From contig NZ_JAEDAK010000018.1 in NCBI RefSeq assembly GCF_016093275.1, forward strand, positions 1 to 64,000: a DNA stretch of 64,000 bases. Direction: 5' to 3'. The position numbers and the translations under genes were made by a program. The number at the start of each line of letters is the position of its first letter. The first letter of the stretch is position 1. This document shows positions 35,341 through 43,297 of this stretch, piece after piece. Source of the DNA: Inhella proteolytica. GTDB taxonomy: Bacteria; Pseudomonadota; Gammaproteobacteria; Burkholderiales; Burkholderiaceae_C. The notes below the pieces were generated by a model. It was not told the DNA's origin. It saw only the letters and a list, made by a program, of their open reading frames with translations, and ran no database searches.

Positions 35341-36687
35341 ATGCGCCCGATCCGCATTGCCTTCCTCGTGTCGCTGCTTGGCCTGACCCTGCTCTGGCTG
35401 CTGGCGGCTGCGCCGCAGCTGGTGCAGGCCCAGACCCTGGCGGCCTGGCGTGGCCAGCTGCTGCAGGCCAGCGGCCTGCTGGCCCTGGGCGCGATGGGCC
35501 TGGCGCTGGTGCTGACCCTGCGCCTGCCTGCGCTCGAGCGCCTGCTGGACGGGCTGGACAAGATGATCCGCCTGCACCGCTGGCTGGGCGGGGCGGCGCT
35601 GGGTTTTTCGCTGCTGCACTGGCTGCTGGTGCAGGCGCCGCACTGGGCATTGCAGGCCGGCTGGCTGACGCGCTGGAGCCGCGGCCCGCGCGCACCGGTC
35701 AGCACCGCCTGGCAGGAATGGCTGCAGGGCCAGCGCAGCGTCGCCGAAGCCGCCGGAGAGTGGGGCCTCTATGCCCTGCTGCTGCTGGGCGGGCTGGCGC
35801 TGCTGCGCCGCTTCCCCTACCGCTGGTTCCTGAAGACGCACCGCCTCCTGAGCCTGCTCTACCTGCTGCTGCTGGGGCATGGCCTGGTGCTGCTGAACTG
35901 GGCGAGCTGGTCGTCGCCGCTGGGCCTCGTGCTGGGGCTGCTGCTGGCGGGCCTGCTGGCCGCCGGCGCGCTGGCCGCGCTGCTGAGCCTGGCCGGCCGC
36001 ATCCGAGCCGGGCGGCGGGCGCTGGGCGAGGTGGAGGCGCTGGAGCGCCTGGACGGCGTGGGCGTGAGCGCGGTGCGCGTGTGCCTGCACACGCCCTGGC
36101 CCGGCCACCAGGCGGGCCAGTTCGCCTTCGTCTGCTTCGACGCCAGCGAGGGCCCGCACCCCTTCACCATTGCTTCCGACTGGCAGGGCGATGGCCGCCT
36201 GCTGTTTCTCATCAAGGGCCTGGGCGACTACACCCGTGCCCTGCCCGAGCACCTGCGCGTGGGCGATGCGGTGACGGTGGAGGGCCCCTACGGTCGCTTC
36301 GACTTCGAGGGCGGGCGCGCGCGCCAGGTCTGGGTGGGTGCGGGCATCGGCATCGCGCCCTTCGTGGCCCGGCTTCAGGCGCTGGCGCACCGCCCCGGCG
36401 CGGGCGCGCAGGTGGACTTGATCCACTGCACCGCCCAGGTGGACGAGCGCGCGCTGCAGCACCTGCGCGAAGACGCTGCGGCCGCCGGCGTGCGCCTGCA
36501 TCTGCTGATCGACGCGCGCGATGGCCTGCTGACGCTGGAGCGCCTGCGCGAGCTCGTGCCCGACTGGGCCGAAGCCGAGTTCTGGTTCTGCGGCCCGGCC
36601 GCCTTTGGCACGCGCCTGCAGCGCGAGCTGCTGGCCCTGGGGCTGCCGGCGGCCCGCTTCCACCAAGAGCTGTTCCGGCTGCGCTGA
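35341..36687 (+). CDS. Ferric-reductase-like membrane oxidoreductase
   Basis: 448 residues. An N-terminal membrane domain of about six helices carries paired His residues (IRLHRWLGG, LLHWLLV, KTHRLLSLLYLLLLGHGLVLL) typical of haem b in ferric-reductase/NOX domains. From about residue 230 an FAD/NAD-binding reductase domain follows, with HPFTIAS (FAD), VEGPYGRF, GAGIGIAPF and FWFCGPAAF. It would move electrons from NAD(P)H across the membrane. Acceptor unknown. Confidence 0.85.
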   Translation: MRPIRIAFLVSLLGLTLLWLLAAAPQLVQAQTLAAWRGQLLQASGLLALGAMGLALVLTLRLPALERLLDGLDKMIRLHRWLGGAALGFSLLHWLLVQAPHWALQAGWLTRWSRGPRAPVSTAWQEWLQGQRSVAEAAGEWGLYALLLLGGLALLRRFPYRWFLKTHRLLSLLYLLLLGHGLVLLNWASWSSPLGLVLGLLLAGLLAAGALAALLSLAGRIRAGRRALGEVEALERLDGVGVSAVRVCLHTPWPGHQAGQFAFVCFDASEGPHPFTIASDWQGDGRLLFLIKGLGDYTRALPEHLRVGDAVTVEGPYGRFDFEGGRARQVWVGAGIGIAPFVARLQALAHRPGAGAQVDLIHCTAQVDERALQHLREDAAAAGVRLHLLIDARDGLLTLERLRELVPDWAEAEFWFCGPAAFGTRLQRELLALGLPAARFHQELFRLR

Positions 36688-36700
36688 AGGCCGCAGGCGC

Positions 36701-36730
36701 AAAAAAACCCCACCAGTTGCCTGGTGGGGT
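36701..36730 (-). terminator. Intrinsic terminator for the leftward phaP transcript
   Basis: ACCCCACCAG (36707-36716) pairs with CTGGTGGGGT (36721-36730) around TTGC. Read on the minus strand the stem is followed by a run of seven T residues (36707-36701). It thus stops transcription coming from phaP rather than from the plus-strand gene ending at 36687. Confidence 0.8.
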
Positions 36731-36772
36731 CAATCGATCCCCTTTATCAAAGGACCGAGGAGACGTCGCCTG

Positions 36773-36834
36773 GGCACAAACGGTCCTGAGGACCGTTTGT
36801 GCCTGCCGACGCGCCAGGGCCTCCGGCCCTGGCG
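36773..36834. repeat. Double-hairpin repeat, copy A
   Basis: A perfect 14-bp inverted repeat GGCACAAACGGTCC / GGACCGTTTGTGCC (36773-36786 and 36790-36803) is followed by a second hairpin CGCCAGGGCC-TCC-GGCCCTGGCG (36812-36834). A sister copy with the same plan and the shared string GTTTGTGCCTGCCGA is at 57862-57918. It lies in the 3' region of phaP. A third short hairpin, CCGGCGC-ACA-GCGCCGG, follows at about 36855-36871. Confidence 0.7.
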
Positions 36835-36888
36835 GGGCTATCACTTAGCGCTTACCGGCGCACAGCGCCGGCCAGCCGCTGAGAAAGC

Positions 36889-37437
36889 TCAGGCCGCAGC
36901 CTTCTTGCTCGAACGCGAAGCCTTAGCCGCCGTCGCAGTCATGGTCTGGAAGTTCGACTCGGCCACTTCAGCCGCCTGCTTGGCCGCCTTCTGCACCGAC
37001 TCAAACGCGTTGTTGGCGGCGGCCAGGCCCGACTTGGCCAGGGCGACGACGTTCTCGGTGCCGGCCGGGGCGTTCTTGGCCAGGTTCTCCACCAGACCGT
37101 CGAACTTCGACTTGGCTTCGCCGATCTGCTCTTCCACCAGCTTGCCCAGCTCGGCGCCGGTGCTCAGGGTGATGTCGGCCACGTGGCGGCTGTAGGCGGT
37201 GGCCTTCTCGCCGCTGGGCTGCAGCAGGCTGGTCTGCAGGGCCACCAGCTCTTGCACGTCCTTGACGGACAGCAGGGCCGAGGTGGTCTCGGCGGCTTCG
37301 GTCAGCGCGGTCTTGGCCAGTTGCAGGTGCAGCTCGGCCAGCTTCTCGGCGCCTTCAAAGGCCTTGGCCTGGAAGCCGAACAGGGCGGCAGCGGCGGTCT
37401 TTTGATTGGCGAAGAATTGCTCAGGGGTCACAAACAT
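36889..37437 (-). CDS. phaP: Phasin family protein
   Basis: 182 residues, helical and Ala-rich without signal peptide. The N-terminal pattern MFVTPEQFFANQKTAAAALFGFQAKAFEGAEKLAELHLQ and the Lys/Ala-rich tail are typical of betaproteobacterial PHA granule phasins. It coats polyhydroxybutyrate granules and controls their size. The promoter at 37506-37534 has two flanking 18-bp repeats that look like operators for the PHA-responsive repressor PhaR. The terminator at 36701 ends the transcript. Confidence 0.9.
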   Translation of the reverse strand: MFVTPEQFFANQKTAAAALFGFQAKAFEGAEKLAELHLQLAKTALTEAAETTSALLSVKDVQELVALQTSLLQPSGEKATAYSRHVADITLSTGAELGKLVEEQIGEAKSKFDGLVENLAKNAPAGTENVVALAKSGLAAANNAFESVQKAAKQAAEVAESNFQTMTATAAKASRSSKKAAA

Positions 37438-37479
37438 GATGAGGCTCCTATAAAAACAGCGTCGGGATCGACAGCGGTG

Positions 37480-37497
37480 TTTTTGTGCACCGCAACA
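37480..37497 (-). promoter_or_regulatory. Operator-like repeat 1 at phaP (PhaR-type candidate)
   Basis: TTTTTGTGCACCGCAACA on the plus strand. It lies just downstream of the phaP -10 box in the sense of transcription, over or next to the expected start point. Sixteen of its 18 bases are repeated at 37539-37556. A repressor bound here would block phaP. Confidence 0.6.
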
Positions 37498-37505
37498 TGG
37501 AGCGA

Positions 37506-37534
37506 AGTATTCAGCAAGCCTGACGCCCTTGCAA
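37506..37534 (-). promoter_or_regulatory. phaP promoter
   Basis: Read on the minus strand, TTGCAA (37534-37529), a 17-bp spacer and AATACT (37511-37506) form a sigma-70-type promoter about 70 bp ahead of the phaP start codon. The two 18-bp repeats flank it on both sides. Confidence 0.6.
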
Positions 37535-37538
37535 GCAC

Positions 37539-37556
37539 TTTTTGTGCGCTGCAACA
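37539..37556 (-). promoter_or_regulatory. Operator-like repeat 2 at phaP (PhaR-type candidate)
   Basis: TTTTTGTGCGCTGCAACA on the plus strand, the partner of 37480-37497, in the same orientation 59 bp away and just upstream of the phaP -35 box. It also lies 20 bp before the start of the divergent histone-deacetylase-like gene and may affect it. Confidence 0.6.
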
Positions 37557-37576
37557 ATTTCTTCACACGGCACCCC

Positions 37577-38545
37577 ATGCAGGCCTTCCATTTCGACGCG
37601 CAGCCCCTGAGCCTGCCGCCCGGCCACCGCTTCCCGCAGCACAAGTACGGCGCCCTGCGCGAGCGCCTGGCGGCACGCGTGCCGGGCCTGCGCCTGCAGC
37701 CCGCGCCCAAGGCGGCGCTGCCGGCCGTGCGGGCCGTGCACACGCACGCCTATGTGGACAAGGTGCTGCAGGGCGGTTTGAGCGCCGCCGAGCAGCGCGA
37801 GATCGGCTTTCCCTGGCACCCCGGCATGCCGGTGCGCGCCCTGCATTCCGTGGGCGCCACGCTGGCCGCCACCCGCGCGGCGCTGGCAGAGGGCCTGGCG
37901 ATGAACCTGGGCGGTGGCACCCACCACGCCAGCGCGGCCCAGGGCGGCGGCTACTGCGTGTTCAATGACGTGGCCGTGGCGGCGCGCTGGGCACAGCGCC
38001 AGCGCGGCGTCACGCAGGTGCTGGTGATCGACCTGGACGTGCACCAGGGCAACGGCACGGCGGCCCTGTTTGCCGGCGACCCCACGGTGTTCACGCTCTC
38101 GCTGCACGGCGCCAAGAACTTCCCCTTCCGCAAGGTGGCGGGGGATTTGGACGTGGACCTGCCCGACCACTGCGGCGACGCCGCCTACCTGCAGGCGCTG
38201 GATGCCGCGCTGTCCGAAGTGGAGCGGCGCCTGCCACGCCCGCCTGAACTGGTCTTCTACCTGGCCGGAGCGGACCCGCACGAGGGCGACCGGCTCGGCC
38301 GCCTGGGTCTGAGCACGGCCGGCATGGCCGCGCGCGACGAGCGCGTGTTCGCCTGGCTGCGCCGCCACCGCGCTGCCACCGTGTTGCTGATGGCCGGTGG
38401 CTACCCCACCGAGCTGGAGCAACTGCTGGATGTGCAGCAGGCCACCGTGGAGCAGGCGTTGGCGCTCTGGGCCGAGTGGAACAATCCCGCGCCTTCCCTG
38501 AACCCGACGCCTGATGACGCTTTCGGAGCCGCTGCCGGCGGCTGA
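37577..38545 (+). CDS. Histone-deacetylase-like (AcuC/Hda superfamily) amidohydrolase
   Basis: 322 residues. The zinc-binding and catalytic signature of the arginase/deacetylase fold is visible: GGGTHHASAAQGGGYCVFND (paired His), LVIDLDVHQGNGTA (Asp and His ligands) and LAGADPHEGDRLG (Asp ligand). Bacterial members deacetylate acetyl-CoA synthetase, polyamines or other small amides. Divergent from phaP, with the nitroreductase gene overlapping its last 32 bp. The substrate cannot be inferred. Confidence 0.85.
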   Translation: MQAFHFDAQPLSLPPGHRFPQHKYGALRERLAARVPGLRLQPAPKAALPAVRAVHTHAYVDKVLQGGLSAAEQREIGFPWHPGMPVRALHSVGATLAATRAALAEGLAMNLGGGTHHASAAQGGGYCVFNDVAVAARWAQRQRGVTQVLVIDLDVHQGNGTAALFAGDPTVFTLSLHGAKNFPFRKVAGDLDVDLPDHCGDAAYLQALDAALSEVERRLPRPPELVFYLAGADPHEGDRLGRLGLSTAGMAARDERVFAWLRRHRAATVLLMAGGYPTELEQLLDVQQATVEQALALWAEWNNPAPSLNPTPDDAFGAAAGG

Positions 38546-39218
38546 TGTCCTCTCCCTGCTGCTGCGCGAACGCCGCTCGGTGCGCGCCTTCCTGCCGCGC
38601 CCGGTGGAGCGCGCCCTGATCGAGCGACTGCTCGCCGACGCGGCGCGGGCGCCCTCCGGCGCCAATCTGCAGCCCTGGCAGGTGCACGTGCTCACTGGGG
38701 CCAGCCTGCAGCAGGTGGTGCAGCGCGCCCAGGCCATCCACCACGACCCCGAGCAGGCCGTCCCACTGCAAGCCGAGTACCGCTATTACCCGGCCGACTG
38801 GAAGCCCGAGTACGCCGCGCGCCGCCGCAAGATCGGCCTGGACCTGTATGCGCTGCTGGGCATCGGCAAGGGCGACAAGGCGCGCATGCACGAGCAGCAC
38901 GGCCGCAACTACGCCTTCTTCGGCGCCCCGGTGGGCCTGCTCTTCACCATTGACCGCAGCCTCACGCAGGGCTCGTGGCTGGACTGCGGCATGTTCATGC
39001 AGAACCTGATGCTGGCCGCGCGCGCGCAGGGGCTCGACACCTGCGTGCAGGCCGCCTGGATCCACTACCACGCGCAGCTGGCCGAGTGGCTGGCGCTGCC
39101 GCCCGAACAGATGCTGCTGTGCGGCATGGCCCTGGGCTATGCCGACCCCGAAGCCCCCGAGAACTGCCTGGTGACCGAGCGCGCGCCGGTGGCCCGCTTC
39201 ACCACCTTCCACGACTGA
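38514..39218 (+). CDS. Nitroreductase family protein
   Basis: 234 residues. FMN-binding signatures of the nitroreductase fold are seen in LLRERRSVRAFLPRPVERALIERLLADAARAPSGANLQPWQ and in the C-terminal CGMALGYADPEAPENCLVTERAP. The family uses FMN and NAD(P)H to reduce nitro compounds, quinones or enones. It overlaps the deacetylase gene by 32 bp and precedes the antiporter by 7 bp, so these genes probably form one transcript. Confidence 0.87.
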   Translation: MTLSEPLPAADVLSLLLRERRSVRAFLPRPVERALIERLLADAARAPSGANLQPWQVHVLTGASLQQVVQRAQAIHHDPEQAVPLQAEYRYYPADWKPEYAARRRKIGLDLYALLGIGKGDKARMHEQHGRNYAFFGAPVGLLFTIDRSLTQGSWLDCGMFMQNLMLAARAQGLDTCVQAAWIHYHAQLAEWLALPPEQMLLCGMALGYADPEAPENCLVTERAPVARFTTFHD

Positions 39219-39225
39219 GGTCCCC

Positions 39226-40623
39226 ATGCGCACCTGGCCCTTGCTGACCCTGCTGCTGACCCCGAGCCTGGCGCAGGCCGCCAGCCTGGATGCCAGTGCC
39301 TTCGGTCCGCTCTGGGCCTTGCCCTTCGTGGGCATGCTGCTCTCCATCGCCCTGGGCCCGCTGCTGGCGCCGCGCTTCTGGCACCACCATTTCGGCAAGG
39401 TGGCGCTGTTCTGGGCCGCCTGTTTCGTGCTGCCGCTGGCAGCCACGCAGGGGCTGGGCGTGACGGCCGCCGCGGTGTGGCACACCCTGCTGGCCGAGTA
39501 CCTGCCCTTCGTGCTGCTGCTGGTGGCGCTGTTCACCGCCTCGGGCGGCATCTATGTGCGCGGCAATCTGCATGGCTCGCCGGCGCTCAATACCGGTCTG
39601 ATGGCGCTGGGCGCGGCCCTGGCCTCGGTGATGGGCACGACCGGTGCCTCGATGCTCTTGATCCGCCCGCTGATCCGCGCCAACGACAACCGGCGCCATG
39701 TCGTGCACGTCATCGTGTTCTTCATCTTCATCGTCTCGAACGCCGGGGGCTCGCTGACGCCCTTGGGGGACCCGCCGCTGTTTCTGGGCTTCCTGCAGGG
39801 CGTGAGCTTCTTCTGGACGGTGCGGCATGTGGGGCCGGAGATGCTCTTCGTCGTCGGCCTGCTGCTGGCGATGTTCTATGCCATCGACCGCCACTGGTAC
39901 GCCAAGGAAGGCGTGCTGCCGCAGGACCCGACGCCGGACACGCCGCGCCTGGGGCTGGACGGCGCCATCAACTTCCTGCCCCTGGGCCTGGTGGTGGGCC
40001 TGGTCCTGCTCAGCGGCCTGTGGAAGCCGGGCGTGGTGTTCGATCTGTTCGGCACGCCGCTGGCCCTGCAATCCCTGGTGCGCGATGTAGGCCTCATCGG
40101 CGTGACCCTGCTCTCGCTCGCTCTCACGCCCAAGGGCGTGCGCGAGCGCAACCAGTTCAGCTGGGCGCCGATGGCCGAGGTGGCCAAGCTCTTCATCGGC
40201 ATCTTCCTCACCATGCTGCCGGTGCTGGTGATGCTGCAGGCCGGGTTGAATGGTCCGTTTGCGGGCCTGGTGCAGTGGGTCTCCACGGCCGAAGGCCAGC
40301 CAATTCCGCTGGCCTACTACTGGCTCAGCGGCTGGCTCTCGGCCTTCCTGGACAACGCGCCCACCTACCTGGTGTTTTTCAACCTGGCTGGGGGCGACGC
40401 CGCCCAGCTCATGGCGAGTGGCGCGGCCACGCTGGCCGCCATCTCGGCCGGTTCGGTCTTCATGGGGGCGATGAGCTACATCGGCAACGCCCCGAATTTC
40501 ATGGTCAAGGCGATTGCCGAGGACCGCGGCATCGCCATGCCCAGCTTCTTCGGCTACATGGCTTGGAGCTGCGGCCTGCTGCTGCCGGTGCTGGCCCTGA
40601 TGAGCTGGATCTTCTTCCGATGA
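39226..40623 (+). CDS. Sodium:proton antiporter / CitMHS-like transporter
   Basis: 465 residues with a leader-like N-terminal hydrophobic stretch and about eleven further membrane helices. VSNAGGSLTPLGDPPLFLGFLQG and AFLDNAPTYLVFFNLAGGD, with buried Asp residues, are typical of NhaD/ArsB/CitMHS ion transporters. It probably exchanges Na+ for H+ or carries a carboxylate. The stop overlaps the D-glycerate dehydrogenase start (ATGA). Confidence 0.8.
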   Translation: MRTWPLLTLLLTPSLAQAASLDASAFGPLWALPFVGMLLSIALGPLLAPRFWHHHFGKVALFWAACFVLPLAATQGLGVTAAAVWHTLLAEYLPFVLLLVALFTASGGIYVRGNLHGSPALNTGLMALGAALASVMGTTGASMLLIRPLIRANDNRRHVVHVIVFFIFIVSNAGGSLTPLGDPPLFLGFLQGVSFFWTVRHVGPEMLFVVGLLLAMFYAIDRHWYAKEGVLPQDPTPDTPRLGLDGAINFLPLGLVVGLVLLSGLWKPGVVFDLFGTPLALQSLVRDVGLIGVTLLSLALTPKGVRERNQFSWAPMAEVAKLFIGIFLTMLPVLVMLQAGLNGPFAGLVQWVSTAEGQPIPLAYYWLSGWLSAFLDNAPTYLVFFNLAGGDAAQLMASGAATLAAISAGSVFMGAMSYIGNAPNFMVKAIAEDRGIAMPSFFGYMAWSCGLLLPVLALMSWIFFR

Positions 40624-41576
40624 GCAAACCCAAACTGCTGGTGGCGCGCCGCCTGTTTCCCGGGCTGTTGGAGCCGCTGCGCGCCCACTACGAGCTGGAC
40701 CTGCACGACAGCGATACCGCGCTGGAGCCCGCGGCGCTGCGCGCGCGCCTGCAGGGCTGCTGGGGGATGCTGGGCTCGGGCAGCGAGCGCGTGGACGCCG
40801 AGCTGCTGGCCGCCTGCCCGGCGCTGCGCGCCGTCGCCCTCATCACCGTGGGCTACAACAACCTCGACGTGCCGGCCTGCCGCGCGCGCGGCCTGCAGCT
40901 CAGCCATGCACCGGGTGTGCTGACCGAGACCACGGCGGAATTTGGCCTGACCCTGCTGCTGGCCACCGCACGCCGCGTGGGCGAGGGCGAACGCTACGTG
41001 CGTGCGGGCCTGTGGCAGGGCTGGTCCATCGACCAGTTCGCCGGCGCGCCGGTGTGCGGCACGGTGCTGGGCATCGTCGGCATGGGGCGCATCGGTGGCG
41101 TCATCGCGCGCCGTGCCGCACTGGGCCTGGACATGCGGGTGCGCTACTTCAACCGCCAGCCGGTGGCGGACTGCGAGTTCGCCCAGTGGCGCCCCTTGCC
41201 CGAGTTGCTGGCCGAGGCCGACCACCTGATGGTGGTGGTGCCCTACAGCGCCGCCACGCATCACCTGATTGGCGCGGCCGAGCTGGCGCAGATGAAACCC
41301 AGCGCCACACTGATCAACATCGCCCGCGGCGGCGTGGTGGACGACCGTGCGCTGGCCGCCGCGCTGCGCAGCGGCCGCCTGGCCGCGGCGGGCCTGGATG
41401 TGTTCGAGGGCGAGCCGGCCGTGGCGGCTGAGCTGCTGGCCTGCGAGAACGCGCTGCTCACGCCTCATATCGCCAGCTCCACCCTGCCCACCCGCCAGGC
41501 GATGGTGCAGTGCGCGGTGGACAACCTGCTGGCCTGGGCGCGCGGCGAGCCCGGGCCAACGCCGATTCCGGGCTGA
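40620..41576 (+). CDS. D-glycerate/hydroxypyruvate reductase (D-2-hydroxyacid dehydrogenase)
   Basis: 318 residues. NAD(P) motif GIVGMGRIGGVIARRA (about 150-165), then catalytic Arg in INIARGGVVDD, Glu in DVFEGEP and His in LLTPHIASSTLPTR, complete for the family. Closest by pattern to D-glycerate dehydrogenase/glyoxylate reductase. ATGA coupling with the antiporter. It could serve glyoxylate or hydroxypyruvate metabolism. Confidence 0.87.
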   Translation: MSKPKLLVARRLFPGLLEPLRAHYELDLHDSDTALEPAALRARLQGCWGMLGSGSERVDAELLAACPALRAVALITVGYNNLDVPACRARGLQLSHAPGVLTETTAEFGLTLLLATARRVGEGERYVRAGLWQGWSIDQFAGAPVCGTVLGIVGMGRIGGVIARRAALGLDMRVRYFNRQPVADCEFAQWRPLPELLAEADHLMVVVPYSAATHHLIGAAELAQMKPSATLINIARGGVVDDRALAAALRSGRLAAAGLDVFEGEPAVAAELLACENALLTPHIASSTLPTRQAMVQCAVDNLLAWARGEPGPTPIPG

Positions 41577-41591
41577 TTCGCAGCGCCGCGA

Positions 41592-42329
41592 TCAGCTGAG
41601 CTGCAGCGCGAACTCGCGGCGCTGCTGGCCCTTCTCGCCCGCGCCGCTGCCGCTGCCGGTGGTGAGCTTGCGCGTCACCACCAGGCGCTCGCCGCTGACG
41701 GCGAAATGCCATTCGTCCTGCGAGTTCATCTCGAAGCTGATGACCACCATGGCGCGGCCCGAGATCTTTTGCGTGCTGCGCGCGGCCAGCGGCGTGCCGT
41801 CGGCCGCCACCCACACATCGAGCTGGCCCTCGTACTTCTTCACGTATTTGTCCGGCCGGCGCTGCTGCAGCTCGAAGCTCAGCAGCTTGGCCGGCTTGCC
41901 CTGCCAGCTGTCGGCCTTTTCGCCCTTCAGCGTGGCGCGCGCCAGCTGGCGGCTCAGCACCTCGGCCGGGCGGGTCAGCTCGCGCACTTCCTTGTAGCCG
42001 AGCTCGCGCAGGCCGTTGGCCGTGGGGGTGGCGGCCTTCGGGTCCTGGTCCTTGGCCTGGTCTTCCGAAAGCGCCTTGTTCAGCAAGGTCTGCGGGTAGG
42101 CCAGGCGCAGGCCCTGCGGGCCGTCCTCGAAGCTCAGCTGGGCCTGGCCGGGCTGCACCTCGGCGTCGTCCTTGCCTTCGTTGTTGCGGTTCTCGCTCTT
42201 CAGCGTCACCTGGCCGCGGATCGGGGTTTCGGCCTGCAGGCGCTGCAGGGCGGCCTTGAGGTCGGCGAGGGTGTCGGCCTGCACCGGCAGAACCGTCAGC
42301 AGCAGGGCAGCAAGGGGGATCAGGCGCAT
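41592..42329 (-). CDS. Secreted protein of unknown function
   Basis: 245 residues with a signal peptide (RLIPLAALLLTVLPVQA, cleavage before DTLADLK). The mature part has strand-like segments (GQVTLKSENRN, GQLDVWVAADGTPLAARSTQKISG) reminiscent of outer-membrane lipoprotein-sorting-like folds, but no family is assigned. The alpha/beta hydrolase gene ends 3 bp upstream on the same strand, so they are likely cotranscribed. Confidence 0.65.
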   Translation of the reverse strand: MRLIPLAALLLTVLPVQADTLADLKAALQRLQAETPIRGQVTLKSENRNNEGKDDAEVQPGQAQLSFEDGPQGLRLAYPQTLLNKALSEDQAKDQDPKAATPTANGLRELGYKEVRELTRPAEVLSRQLARATLKGEKADSWQGKPAKLLSFELQQRRPDKYVKKYEGQLDVWVAADGTPLAARSTQKISGRAMVVISFEMNSQDEWHFAVSGERLVVTRKLTTGSGSGAGEKGQQRREFALQLS

Positions 42330-42332
42330 GGT

Positions 42333-43214
42333 CTATGGCAGGGATTGGGCAAGAAATTCCACCAGCGCACGGCCGATGGCATCGGGGTCGCGGCCAAAGT
42401 CGGCATGGCCGGCGCCGGGGATCACGATCAAGCGGCCCGGTGCGTTGACCTGCACCCCGGCGGCAGCCAGGCGGTAGGCCTGCTCCAGCGGCACCACGGG
42501 GTCCAGTTCGCCGTGCAGGATCAGGCTCGGCACCGTGCCGTAACGAACGTAATGGGTGGGGCTGGCCTCCTGCAGTTGCAGGGCCGTGGGGCTGCGGGTG
42601 CCGAGCAGGGCCTGCACGGTGCCAAGCGCCTGCGCGCTGGCGCCGGCCAGCGCGCTCAGGTCGTACGGCCCGCCATGCAGCACGGCCGCGGCCACGCGCG
42701 TGCTGCCCTCGCGCGGCAGGCCCCGGCCCTCGAAGCGCGGGTCGTCCGGCGTGTAGGCCAGCAGCGCGGCCAGATGGGCGCCGGCAGAGCCGCCGATCAC
42801 CGCCACCTTCTCGCCGTCCACCTCCCACGCCGCCGCCTGGCTGCGCAGCCAGCGCAGCGCGCACTTCAGGTCTTCCAGCGGGGCCGGGTGGTGCACGGCG
42901 GGGGCCAGGCGGTAGTCCACGCTCAGGCCGGTGTAGCCCAGGCCGGCCAGGTTGCGGGCCAGGGCCTCGTAGTCCGCGCGGCTGCCGGTGCTCCATCCGC
43001 CGCCGTGCACGAACAGCAGCGCGCGCCGCCGGTGCGCGCCGCTCGGGGGCTGGTACAGGTCGCCCAGCAGGCGTTCGCCATCCACCTGGCAGACCGTCAG
43101 ACCGCGCGTGATGCGCGGCGCCGGTGGCTCTGCGGGGGCGGCCGGAGCCGGGCCCGTGCCGCCGCCGCAGGCCAGCAGGGTCATCAGGCTCAGCAGCAGG
43201 GCGCAGCGACGCAT
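42333..43214 (-). CDS. Alpha/beta hydrolase (HSL-like esterase), predicted lipoprotein
   Basis: 293 residues. Signal peptide with lipobox LLAC (Cys at about 15), oxyanion motif HGGGWSTGS, nucleophile elbow GGSAGAH, then Asp in LHGELDPVVP and His in GAGHADF, giving a complete triad. It would hydrolyse short esters or lactones in the periplasm. ATG 43214 is chosen over 43256 because it begins the signal peptide. It precedes the secreted protein gene by 3 bp. Confidence 0.82.
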   Translation of the reverse strand: MRRCALLLSLMTLLACGGGTGPAPAAPAEPPAPRITRGLTVCQVDGERLLGDLYQPPSGAHRRRALLFVHGGGWSTGSRADYEALARNLAGLGYTGLSVDYRLAPAVHHPAPLEDLKCALRWLRSQAAAWEVDGEKVAVIGGSAGAHLAALLAYTPDDPRFEGRGLPREGSTRVAAAVLHGGPYDLSALAGASAQALGTVQALLGTRSPTALQLQEASPTHYVRYGTVPSLILHGELDPVVPLEQAYRLAAAGVQVNAPGRLIVIPGAGHADFGRDPDAIGRALVEFLAQSLP

Positions 43215-43297
43215 GGCGGAACAAAGCAGAGTGCCGGGGGCGGCCATTGTGGGCACGCGCGGGCAGCGGGTGAGTGCTTGCCCCGAGAATGCGGGCC

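Noticed and set aside
36750-36764. AAGGACCGAGGAGAC, identical to the ribosome-site region ahead of the porin gene at 22921-22935.
   Set aside because: No ORF follows it; probably a chance match of a common leader motif or a relic.
38514-39218. Possible BluB (5,6-dimethylbenzimidazole synthase) identity for the nitroreductase-family gene.
   Set aside because: No cobalamin genes are nearby and the sequence lacks the patterns I associate with BluB; left as general nitroreductase.
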